From Phragmites australis (taxonomy: Eukaryota; Streptophyta; Magnoliopsida; Poales; Poaceae), in the NCBI RefSeq assembly GCF_958298935.1, contig NC_084942.1, positions 14,143,501-14,207,500 of the forward strand: a DNA stretch of 64,000 nucleotides. The letters are read 5' to 3'. This document shows, piece by piece, positions 11,353-19,845 of this stretch. Each line of letters opens with the position of its first letter. Position 1 is the first letter of the stretch. Below the pieces are notes generated by a model. That model was not told where the DNA came from. It made no database searches and saw only the letters and a list, made by a program, of their open reading frames with translations. The position numbers and the translations under genes were made by a program.

Positions 11353-11360
11353 TATAAATA
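11353..11360 (+). promoter_or_regulatory. TATA box of the gypsy A LTR
   Basis: TATAAATA in the context GGCTATAAATACCCC, about 110 bases before the LTR end. The sister LTR has the same context at 24714. Confidence 0.6.
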
Positions 11361-11462
11361 CCCCTACCCAACTAATGTGATGGGAATGAATAGTCAAGAT
11401 ACCATTAATTGCTGATTTATTGTGTGAGTATTGTTCACTATGTTGTGATCGAGGTCCCAACA

Positions 11463-11899
11463 ATTGGCGCCGTTCGTGAGGATCGAACCCTTGACCACGT
11501 GTTGATCCATCATGCCACCGAAGACTGGGAAGAGAAAAGCGACATAGACAGAAGATGTCGAAGGTGGTTCAGACCCCTCTGGGTAGCCAGGAAGGGCCGT
11601 GGGGGCCGAAGGGTACGAAGTCTCAACCGAGCCCCCCCCCCCCCCGGCTCGAAGCAGCAGGAGGCGGCAGAGTTAGAGCGGGCAAAGGGGGTGAACCTGA
11701 AGTTCAAGAGAACCATGGGCCAGGGACCATTGAAGGCAACATCATTCAATACAAGTGGCAAGTGGAAGAGGCAAATGAACAGATACAAGAATTACGTGAA
11801 GAGCTCAAGTCCCTTCGTCAGTTCATGTCCTTTCAGCAAGGACCCTCAGGGGGACTTAGCAAAAACAGGGACCCGGAGGTGAACCTTCGGCAAGCGTAG
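11463..11899 (+). pseudogene. gypsy A leader and N-terminal gag
   Basis: After the LTR end comes the leader, then an open frame from 11555. Its later part, IIQYKWQVEEANEQIQELREELKSLR in type, is coiled-coil-like and has the same order as NEVQYKRQIDEATKQVWELLEELRSLR-type sequence in the sister element near 25080. A ten-base C run near 11631-11640 and an early stop break the frame. Confidence 0.5.
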
Positions 11900-12051
11900 G
11901 AAGAACCCGTTCGCCTATGGGCGATAGACCAGAATTCTATGCTGCCTTCAGGTTTGCAAGCATGGACATGACCTTCAGGATTCATGATGCTGCCACTGCA
12001 CTTGTATAACATCGAAATAGACCTAAGAGAGTTCGTGATGAGCTTCGAAGC

Positions 12052-13717
12052 TGAAAGTGCATCTAGGCTCCCTAAGTGGGTTTTGGCTTATTGATAACAA
12101 AACGATTAAGGATCTAATATGTTTATCTAAGTCATGAACAGGTCTAAGTCTAAAATGAGAAGACATATGACGTTTGACGCCCTTCGAAAAGAAAGGAAAA
12201 GCAACTAGGAGTACTCAATAGGATTTAAATTCTTTTATTTTTGAAATTGAGTCTAGGATAGCCGCTCTATTAAGAGGGTTGCATTTGATTGCTTGATTAG
12301 TGTCTCAATGCTCAAGATATCCTTTAGAACCAATAAGTTGAGAGGCACACTCACCCATGGCCACCGGGTTTGTTTTGCAAAGTTCACCGAGTCCGGAGTC
12401 TCCAGTGTTCACCGGATACTCCGGTACTCAGTAATTAGTCCGGAGTCTCCGAGGTAGACTCCGGCAGAGGGCGCTCGGTTCCGATTTATTTTTGTTGAAA
12501 AAGACCAAAGTCTTCGGTGTTCACCGGATACTCCGGTAGTTGGTGAGTTTTAAGGCCGGAGTCTCCGAGGGAGACTCTGCCAGAGGTCAATCGGTTAGGT
12601 CTTTATTTTTATTGAAAAAGACCGGAGTCTCCGGTGTTCACCCGGATACTCCGGTATGAGAAAATGTTTTAACCGGAGTCTTCGAGGGAGACTCCGGCAG
12701 GGGTGTCGCAGTTAACATTTATTCTTTTTGATAAAAAGACCGGAGTCTCCGGTGTTCACCGGATACTCCAGTACCTGAAGAGGCCGGAGGGTCCAGCAAG
12801 TCTCCGGACTTAGTATATTCGATAGCCCTGTCAGGACCGGAGATTCCGATGTAATGGCTAGTTCACGTTCTGTGACTGTTCTGACGCCGTTTTTGGATTT
12901 GGGACCGGATACTCTGATTAGGTCTGATAGAACAGTAACGGCTAGTTTTTGAGAGAGGGCTATATATACTCCCGCACCCCTTGGCATTAAATGCTTGCTG
13001 TTGCTGGTGAACTCTAGACTCCTTGAGCATTCTAAGAGCATTCAAAGTCCCTCTAACCACCTCTAGTGCTAAGTTTTGCAAAATTTAGTGAGTTTGGGTT
13101 TGGAGTGAGATTAAGCCACTTGAGCATTGAGTTCTTCCTCGAGCATTCGCTGTGATCTTTACTCTTGAAGCTTTGTGCTTCTAGACGGCAAGGCGTCCCC
13201 CGTAGAGCACCCAATCTTTGTGGAGTGCCACGGGAAGTTTGTAATCGACTTCAAATTGAGTAAGAAGATTCTAGCTTGATCTTTGTGGTCGCTAGAAAAG
13301 GATAGGGTTGGAAAAGACCCGGCTCTTTGTGAGCTCCTCAACGGAGACGTAGGCACTTCTTTGTGAGGTGGCCGAACTCCGGGATAATCTCTCGCATTCT
13401 TATTTGTGCAATTTACTTAATCGTGTGAATTTGTATATTTACATATAAGTTGCCTTAGTGATCATATTGCTAGTATTAACTGTTGTTTTAGCTCTGTGAT
13501 AACTAGTAGACATAGCTACACCTTTAGATTCTAGCTGCTCGCTTTAATTCATAGTTGTTCTTGATTTCCTGTATAGACCGGAGACTCCGGACTAGACCAG
13601 ATACTCCAAACCAGACCGGAGTATCCGACCTTCACCGTAGTATCCGGCAGTTTTAATCCGTTGTTTTAGTTTTAATTTTCAGAAAAGCCTATTCACCCCC
13701 CCCTCTAGGCACTTTCA
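12052..13717 (+). repeat. Copia LTR, about 1.67 kb
   Basis: Starts TGAAAGTGC and ends GCACTTTCA, a 9-bp terminal inverted repeat, and is followed at once by a primer-binding-site-like TGGTATCAAAGC. A TATA motif (CTATATATACTCC) lies near 12960. The long LTR and these ends resemble SIRE/Maximus-type copia elements (from memory). The upstream neighbour is gypsy A, so this element inserted into it. The rest of the element is lost beyond 13813. Confidence 0.7.
12398..12800 (+). repeat. Four tandem palindromic repeats in the copia LTR
   Basis: The motif GGAGTCTCCGGTGTTCACC, followed by GGATACTCC, recurs near 12398, 12512, 12626 and 12742, about every 115 bases. Each copy is a near-perfect dyad (CCGGAGT...ACTCCGG) able to form a hairpin. 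Related CCGGAGACTCCGG pieces recur near 13575-13640. Confidence 0.75.
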
Positions 13718-13719
13718 AT

Positions 13720-13731
13720 TGGTATCAAAGC
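13720..13731 (+). other. Primer binding site of the copia element
   Basis: TGGTATCAAAGC follows the LTR end by two bases. It resembles the initiator-Met tRNA complementary site of plant copia elements, with one mismatch to the usual TGGTATCAGAGC. Confidence 0.6.
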
Positions 13732-13813
13732 CTAACCTCCTACAAGGCTTCACCGCTTGGAGGAAATTATAATGTCGACATCCGGAAGTCCGAGGGGTTT
13801 TAAAGATGATGCG
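13732..13813 (+). pseudogene. Remnant of copia gag start
   Basis: An ATG near 13772 opens a short frame (MSTSGSPRGFKDDA) that stops being continuous at 13813, where sequence of an opposite-strand copia element begins. It is the extreme N-terminus of a lost polyprotein. Confidence 0.4.
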
Positions 13814-14149
13814 TGAACCCTTGTGATACAAGCCTCGCTTTATATCTCACCACCTTGTTGTTTTCATTCCATTTGCGGACGAAAACCCATTTGTATCCCA
13901 TAGGAAAAATGTTACGAGGAGTAGGTATTACTGATGTGAATACCTCTCTTTTGGAGAGTGAGTGCAATTCTGCCTGGATTGCATCCTTCCATTGTGTCCA
14001 GTCTGAGCGCTTGCAGCACTCTGCCATGGTCTTGGGATCTGGATCATTGAGACGGTCGTTTGCAATCTTTGAGGAGAAATATGTGTCGACAATTGTTGTC
14101 TTTCGATCAAATGATTCTCCAGAATCAGTATAATTGATGGAAATTTCAT
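13814..14149 (-). pseudogene. Copia reverse transcriptase, N-terminal stub
   Basis: Encodes DWTQWKDAIQAELHSL, then MGYKWVFVRKWNENN and VRYKARLVSQGFTH, the conserved opening of RVT_2 in copia elements. It breaks off at GFTH, so the catalytic palm is missing. Two frames (13928-14149 and 13814-14027) are needed, which indicates a frameshift. Confidence 0.8.
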
Positions 14150-14157
14150 CTACCCTT

Positions 14158-14787
14158 TCATCTATCCATTACGATTGAGTCTGGGTGTTCCGATGTCCCA
14201 GCATCAGTATTTGTGTGCACAGTTGAGCTGGGATGTGGATGTTGAACATCCATTGGATGTGTATTATCCATAGGCCTTGGGTGTCTTTTAACTTGTTCTT
14301 GATTCGCATTTACTGCTTTGGAGGAAGGATTCCTCTGTTTCCACGGTAGCTTGCAACAATCTTTATCTGTTGTGGCCGTACTTCTCGCCCTCTTATTTTG
14401 ATTTGGGAGTTGAGTGGTTTTGTTTGGTACCTCTACTCTTTCCGGCATATTCCTAGTAGGAATATAGGATTTAGTGACACCTTTGTTGTCAATAAATGCA
14501 TCTGGCAAATTATTTGCAATATTTTGCAAATTTATGATTCTCTGAACTTGGAGTTCAGATTCTTGAGTACGTGGATCTGAGGAGGAAATATCTATGGCAT
14601 TCCAATTGATTTCTTGGCATTCTTTCTGGTACTTGAAATCTCCCCCTAATACCGGAAAATGCTCCTCATCAAATATACAGTCAGCGTATCGGGCTATAAA
14701 TAGGTCCCCTGTGAGGGGCTCGAAGTATTTTATGATCGACGGAGAGTTATACCCCACATAGATCCCCAATTTCCTGTGTGGGCCCAT
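14158..14787 (-). CDS. Copia integrase C-terminal/linker region
   Basis: 210 codons beginning MGPHRKLGIYVGYNSPSI, the conserved block after the copia integrase core, then a charged, low-complexity linker leading to the RT. Its frame differs from the integrase core upstream, so a frameshift lies near 14790-14840. Confidence 0.7.
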   Translation of the reverse strand: MGPHRKLGIYVGYNSPSIIKYFEPLTGDLFIARYADCIFDEEHFPVLGGDFKYQKECQEINWNAIDISSSDPRTQESELQVQRIINLQNIANNLPDAFIDNKGVTKSYIPTRNMPERVEVPNKTTQLPNQNKRARSTATTDKDCCKLPWKQRNPSSKAVNANQEQVKRHPRPMDNTHPMDVQHPHPSSTVHTNTDAGTSEHPDSIVMDR

Positions 14788-14838
14788 TGATGTACGCTGC
14801 GGTGGTGAGATCGGTGCGTATACAGCGCAACCGAATTT

Positions 14839-15495
14839 TCACAGATGGGAAATGCTTGGAGGATTTCCACGTACTAACTGCAGTGGTGAAGCAGTGTGAT
14901 ATGCAGTTGGTCGCAATTGAATTAAGTCAGCAGCGTATAAGACTGCATGACCCCAACATGAAGTTGGTAGGTTGCAATTATGTAATAATGGTCTTGCAAT
15001 GAGCTTGACTCTCTTGATGAGAGATTTGGCCAAACCATTTTGAGTATGGACGTAAGGTACTGAATACTGGACTTGAATTCCTAGGGCCATACAATAATCA
15101 TTGAAGGCGCGTGAGGTAAATTCAGCCGCATTGTCCATTCGAATGGATTGTATCTTATGTTCAGGATAATGTGCTCGTAATTTGATAATTTGAACAATTA
15201 TTTTGGCAAAAGTATGGTTTCGTGTGGATAAAAGACACACATGTGACCATCGTGTAGATGCGTCAATGAGAACGATGAAATACCTGAACGGTCCAATTAA
15301 TGGTTGGATAGGACCACATATATCGCCTTGAATACGTTCAAGGAATTTGAGTGGTTCAGCTCGAATTTTAAGATAAGAGGGTCTTAAAATCAATTTCCCT
15401 GTGGCACATGCGGTGCACACAAAATCCGAAGATTGTGGGAATTTGGCAGTATCCATGCCATGACCAATTGAATTGCAGATAATTTTTCGCATCAT
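14839..15495 (-). CDS. Copia integrase core, catalytic Glu changed
   Basis: 219 codons. The zinc-finger end CTACATGKL precedes GDICGPI (first Asp), then FIVLIDASTRWSHV and RMDNAAEFTSRAF (second Asp). In the third motif, HTQNGLAKSLIKRVK, the catalytic Glu of the DDE triad is replaced by Lys (family knowledge compared with what is seen). Integration activity would be lost. Length and order fit rve-type copia integrases. Confidence 0.8.
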   Translation of the reverse strand: MMRKIICNSIGHGMDTAKFPQSSDFVCTACATGKLILRPSYLKIRAEPLKFLERIQGDICGPIQPLIGPFRYFIVLIDASTRWSHVCLLSTRNHTFAKIIVQIIKLRAHYPEHKIQSIRMDNAAEFTSRAFNDYCMALGIQVQYSVPYVHTQNGLAKSLIKRVKLIARPLLHNCNLPTSCWGHAVLYAADLIQLRPTAYHTASPLQLVRGNPPSISHL

Positions 15496-15622
15496 CCCGA
15501 CACCGGGATGACCAAGGCGATCATGCCATATTTTGAAAAATTACCTTATACGCAATATGTGGTACGGGTTTGATGTATGTATAGTACAATTCTGAAGATA
15601 AAGAGGGAATTTTTTCTAGTAT

Positions 15623-15850
15623 TTATTTGCCATATCTGTTATTTTTGGTAATGAGGAGATATTCCTCTTTGTTGTCATCATGGGTTTCGATAGGGAAACC
15701 ATTTTGATGGATATCTCTATAACTTAGTAGGGTACGTGTTGAATCAGGATACAATAGTGCATTGGCGATTGTAATTTGAGTACCCATAGGGAGAGTGATT
15801 ATGGTGCGACCAGAGCCAACAATCATAGCATCGCATCGCGCTATTGTCAA
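15623..15850 (-). pseudogene. Copia protease/GAG-pre-integrase fragment
   Basis: Encodes GTQITIANALLYPDSTRTLLSY and IHQNGFPIETHDD, the stretch between the copia protease and GAG-pre-integrase domains. The flanking region 15850-16340 shows only broken traces. The protease active-site motif was not found. Confidence 0.6.
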
Positions 15851-16343
15851 AACATTTCCTTTACTCTTTGTAATAGTTTAAAAATATTTAGTCTCCTGTA
15901 GTATAGAGTTAGTGGTACAACTATCCACTAAGCACATCTCCTCTTCCATCAGATTGTCCCTCGTAGACATCTATATATAAAAATGGATAATTTAAAGTGA
16001 AATTCTTCATAGATATATAGAATACATACAACTTTATTGAGTATCAATGTGCTGATACATTATTAGAATATACAATATAGTATACGATGACAACAACCTA
16101 TTACAACACTATGTAGGACATAGATATAACAATATCTAAATAGTTGGGAGCCTAATTGAGGTCTCCAAATAAGTCGTTGGAAGCAAATTCCACGAGCATG
16201 TTGTCCGTGGTCTCAAGGTCCTCTTGCTGCTGCAAAGTGTTGTCGTTGTTTGGTTCTGGATGAACGCTTTGGGAACAACTTGCCATCCTGGTGGTGTCAG
16301 GTTGAAGATTGAAATGAGCTTCATATCTTGCTCCTTGAGTTGG

Positions 16344-17192
16344 TCAGCTTTGTCCGACGGACTTAAGGTATAGATCAACCAAGTGTTTTGGGGTGCGACA
16401 TTTCTTAGTTGTGTAGCTGTAGCAACCACATTTCTGACAAACGTCAAATTTGTCTTTGTTGTTCTTGAAAATGCCTTTCCCCTTGTTGTTTCTATGGAAT
16501 TTCTGCTTCTTATTGCAGTTCTTCTTGCCTTTGAAGTTCTTTGGGCGGTGTTTGTTGCCGTCGAACTTCTTAGTATTCTGAATATTAGAGTTTACTTCAG
16601 GTAAAGGGGCAGTGCCTGTAGGGCGTTCGTGATGATTAATCAAAAGAAGTTCATCATGCTTTTCAGCTTGAAGTAAAGTATGAATTAATTCAGAATAGTG
16701 CAGATAGTTCCTAGCACGGTATTGTTGTTGCAATACCCTATGGGCAGGAAGCACTGTAGACAAAGTTTTTTCAATTTTCTCCGCATCTGTGGGAGCTTTG
16801 TTACAAAATAGCAACCTAAAGCAGATCTTGTGAACAACATGGTTATATTCTCCAATAGACTTGAAGTCCTGGAGCCGAATGTTTGACCACTCGCGTTGTG
16901 CTTCAGGCAGTATTACTGCCTTTTGCTGTTCATATCGCTCTTTGAGCGAGTTCCATAGATCATGTGGATTTTCATCCATCAAGTATTCAGATTTTAAATC
17001 TGGATAAAGATGGTGCCTTATGTAGTATAAAGCCCCATACTTGATTCGATCTTCAATTGGTGGATCTCCCTATTGAGGAGGATTAATCGCCGTCATAAGT
17101 CCGCGGGACGATAGACTTATCTTCATGTCCATTGCCCATGTTAGATAATTTTTGCCATCTAACTCGAGTCTTTCGAACTTGATGTTGGACAT
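16344..17192 (-). pseudogene. Copia gag with an internal stop
   Basis: Opens at the ATG at 17190-17192 with MSNIKFERLELDGKNYLTWA, typical of a copia gag N-terminus. An in-frame TAG follows TAINPPQ, after which the frame continues through YYIRHHLYPDLKSEYLMDEN, the UBN2-like region (LWNSLKERYEQQK) and a basic stretch to a degenerate zinc knuckle (CQKCGCYSYTTKKC, the His position not conserved). The part from 16982 is open. Confidence 0.75.
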
Positions 17193-17341
17193 TTGTCCTA
17201 CAAATGGACCAATGATTGAATGAATTTACACTGTGGGTAAATTGAAGAATCATGGTAATGTTGTAATAGTGCAAAAATTGTAAAGTCAAGTTGATACTTG
17301 AATTACATAGTGTATACCTCAAATTATGTTGCTAACACTTT

Positions 17342-17763
17342 GAAAGTAGTCACCTAAATGGTGTATACCTTTCAGTAGTTGGGGCATAATCTGTAACTAT
17401 ACAGTAGATGCCATGAATTCCACTACCTTGTGTTATGCAAATCTTGTGTTAACACTTTAAAGGTAATCACCAAAATGGTGTAGACCTTTATTTAATTCAT
17501 ATTCAAATTGGGTACGTACGTAGAGGATAGTCACTATGTGTAAACATAGTGTAGATCCCACAGTAGTACATAGATACTACCTTGTGTATGGCCAATATGA
17601 GATATGAATTAAGGTAATCACCTTAAAAGGTGTAGACCTTGGTTCCAAATTTGATATTGGGTACGCACTTTAAGGATGGTCATTATGTGTTAGACATAGC
17701 GTATATCCCATAGTAGTATTAGAGTACTATTTATCGTATGGCCAATATGCAAAAGTTTGGAAC
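17342..17763. repeat. Degenerate tandem repeats with hairpins in the copia leader
   Basis: Two diverged copies of about 152 bases (17461-17611 and 17612-17763) and a partial copy (17342-17459). Each carries, in the same order, three short inverted repeats: one like AGGTAATCACC..GGTGTAGACCT, one like CACTATGTGTAAACATAGTG and one like TAGTACATAGATACTA. The copies end with GGCCAATATG. The block lies just upstream of gag in the element's own direction. Confidence 0.7.
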
Positions 17764-18147
17764 ATAGTGTTATATCAAGTGGAAGAGGTATTCACATAAT
17801 TTGCATTAATAAGTATTTTTGCAAGAAATATAATTTCTATTACAAAAACAAAGTTGTAAACATATATGTATGTCATAGGGAATGCACAGGGTTTGTAACA
17901 TATATTTACAATATAAAATAGTACGAATCACAATTATTGTTAAAGACAGGGGCTAAAACATAAATTGTACAATACTGTAAATATAAAATACTAGAATTGG
18001 CTATCATTTAGATGAAACCCGGGGGGTTTACTGGAAAATAGCCAATTACATAGTCATTTTCGGCTGGAGGGCCGAAATAACCTGGTCTCAAGCCTTTTAG
18101 GCCTTTCGGCCCAAGCCCATTCGGGCCCCCCTTCCATCCCCGCCCCA

Positions 18148-18178
18148 TATAAATGGGATGTGCTGGCGATTAGGGTTT
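18148..18178 (+). promoter_or_regulatory. Possible captured plant promoter in the copia leader
   Basis: On the plus strand, opposite to the retrotransposon, two adjacent site II-like motifs (GGCCCA 18108-18113, AGCCCA 18114-18119) precede TATAAAT (18148-18154) and a telo-box TAGGGTTT (18171-18178). This order and spacing are those of promoters of plant housekeeping and ribosomal protein genes. No matching plus-strand gene was recognised downstream. Confidence 0.35.
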
Positions 18179-18664
18179 GCACAGCCACAGCGCCGCCGCT
18201 TGCCCTTGGGCTGCCGCCGCCGCTCTCTTGTGTAAGCCGCCACCAAGTTGCCGAAAGGGGGCAGACGCCAGAGATGAGTCGCCGGAGGGGTGGGGTGTCG
18301 GAGCTGAGTCGCTGGAGGCGAGTTCGCCGGAGCCACATGGGCTCTTGTTGCTGCCGAGTCGATCCGCCGGAGATGGGGACAGATCCGAGCTGCCAGATGT
18401 GGAGTGTCCGAGCCAGCGGGGATGAAGGCAGCCACCGGGCCGTGCGTCGCTTGGAGTCGAGCCGGCCATGGAGATGGCTGGCCATCAGCGGAGGGAGCCG
18501 AAGTCCATACGGAAGAGGGGCGTGCCGCCGAGGCCGATGCGACTATGGTGGAGTTGGCCGGTGAGGACGTCGGCGAGGGGGCGTGCCACCCCCTTCTCAT
18601 CTCACGCGCGCATGAAGGAGCCATCGGGCTCCTTCCCCAAGCACACACGCGCGTCCAGGTGCGC

Positions 18665-19543
18665 TTAGGCGCCATTGGAGGGGAGGTCGGAGGCCGCAGG
18701 GGCCCACGACCCCGGGCGGAGGGTCGGACGGAGGTTGGCCGCCGCTGTTGCGAAGCAGCGGAGGATGCGGTGGGCCGGCGCAGTGGAAACAGCCACGGTG
18801 GAGCCGACAATCGATGTCAGGAAGCCGTCGGCTCGGATGGGCGGTGCAGCGGCCACAGTGACATCAGTGGATGAGTCGTCGGATGTGTCTTCCTCGACTT
18901 CAAAACTTGAGTCGATGAAGGTCGTCGCGCCGGAAGACGATTCGGCCGGCACATTGAGGTCGATGCCCCAGGAAGAAGAGGCGGGATTGTAGTCCGCCAT
19001 TGCTCCCAGAAGGCTTCTGCCGTGACGGACCCGGAAGATCCAATTGCGGCGGCGGATCTTCAGAGTCTGTTCTGCCACCGCAGTAGAGGGAGCCGTGTTG
19101 GCCATGTCTATGGAGGTGCCAGTGGGTGGCACTGGAATGGAGGAAGACAGCGGAGTGTACTCTGGAGAGTACAACATGCGCTCCGCCGGATCCTCCTCCT
19201 CATCGGACGTCACCGTCGGTGTGTTGTTGAAGAAAGGAGCAGCGCCTGTGCGTGCTGCCAGTGTGGGCGGTGTGCCGACGGGAACAGTGGCTGCGGGAGC
19301 CACTGCAGGGGCTGGTGGAGCTCTTGGAGGTCCATGGCGGTGGCCACGACGGCGATGACCATGTGCACGAGCGCGGCGACGGCAACGAGCACGTGCATGG
19401 CCAGGGCTTCTGTTGTGGCCGAGCGGCGAGATGTGCCGGAGAAGGGCTATCTCCAAGTCCATCAAGCAATGAAGGACTACACTGGTGGTTGAAGGTAAAG
19501 GATCCATCTCTTTCTGTACCTTGATCTGAGAGAGACCTTTCAA
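18665..19543 (-). CDS. Extra ORF in the copia leader, unknown product
   Basis: 293 codons between PBS and gag, in the element's orientation. The N-terminus reads MKGLSQIKVQKEMDPLPS and contains an HGHRRRGHRHG-type basic stretch. Proline/alanine-rich and acidic serine-rich segments follow (EEDTSDDSSTD). Third positions are strongly GC-rich, unlike the AT-rich copia genes around it. No domain was recognised. Another open minus-strand frame (18097-18810) overlaps its end and may be a frameshifted continuation. It could be a captured host exon or an element-specific leader ORF. Confidence 0.4.
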   Translation of the reverse strand: MKGLSQIKVQKEMDPLPSTTSVVLHCLMDLEIALLRHISPLGHNRSPGHARARCRRRARAHGHRRRGHRHGPPRAPPAPAVAPAATVPVGTPPTLAARTGAAPFFNNTPTVTSDEEEDPAERMLYSPEYTPLSSSIPVPPTGTSIDMANTAPSTAVAEQTLKIRRRNWIFRVRHGRSLLGAMADYNPASSSWGIDLNVPAESSSGATTFIDSSFEVEEDTSDDSSTDVTVAAAPPIRADGFLTSIVGSTVAVSTAPAHRILRCFATAAANLRPTLRPGSWAPAASDLPSNGA

Positions 19544-19618
19544 GTCTGCTCTGGTTCTTGTGGTGGCCGATCGGCCCTTTCTTCTTGTTCTGTGTTGTTG
19601 CTCAATAGTGAAATTATG

Positions 19619-19632
19619 TGCTGATAACGTAT
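19619..19632 (-). other. Primer binding site of the minus copia element
   Basis: Directly after the LTR end (TTTACA) the minus strand reads ATACGTTATCAGCAC, a configuration I recall from plant copia elements, where ACGTTATCAGCA lies at the LTR-PBS junction. Confidence 0.5.
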
Positions 19633-19845
19633 TGTAAATAGAGTAGCGAATACAAAGAGAGATGATAGTGGGTCGAGAGATGAAATCGTATTTATTGATG
19701 AACAGTAGTTACATATATATACAAGTCCAAGAGACAGCAAATGTGTCCGTTCGCTGAGGAACGGTTTGCTCCAACGGATGTCTCCTTTGATTGCTTAACC
19801 GTGTGGCAGTTAATTGATCACCAGTTGGAATGTCTGTTCATAACA
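19633..19845 (-). repeat. 5' LTR of the minus copia element, 213 bp
   Basis: On the minus strand it starts TGTTATGAACAG (19845) and ends ATTTACA (19633). It holds a TATATATA promoter-like stretch near 19715-19725. The matching 3' LTR was lost with the truncation at 13814. Confidence 0.65.

Larger units (their letters stand above)
7612..11462 (+). repeat. 5' LTR of gypsy A, split by a solo LTR
   Basis: The outer LTR sequence is 7612-7798 plus 10990-11462. The second block carries a TATA box, an ATTGTAATAGTGTAGTGGC segment shared with the sister LTR at 24600, and the TCCCAACA end. The middle is a 3.2 kb insertion with its own 5-bp duplication. Confidence 0.65.
7612..12051 (+). mobile_element. 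Truncated Ty3/gypsy element (family A)
   Basis: A 5' LTR starting TGTTAGGGG (7612) and ending TCCCAACA (11462) is followed by a gypsy-like leader (TTGGCGCCGTTCGTGAGG) and the first part of gag. The element stops at 12051 where a copia LTR begins. LTR, leader and gag match the longer element at 21464 in order and sequence, so both belong to one family rich in GAAGG motifs. pol and the 3' LTR are absent. Confidence 0.65.
13814..19845 (-). mobile_element. 3'-truncated copia element with long leader
   Basis: Minus-strand Ty1/copia element. In its own direction it has a 5' LTR (19845-19633), PBS, a 2.4 kb leader with an extra ORF and internal repeats, gag (17192-16344), protease/GAG-pre-integrase, integrase, a linker and the start of the reverse transcriptase. 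It ends abruptly at 13814 inside the RT, fused to the start of the plus-strand copia element. Most of the RT, the RNase H and the 3' LTR are gone. Stops, frameshifts and a changed integrase residue show that it is dead. Confidence 0.75.

Noticed and set aside
18160..18874. Plus-strand frames below the promoter-like motifs in the copia leader
   Set aside because: No frame combines a good start, length and recognisable domain. The minus-strand leader ORF explains part of the openness.
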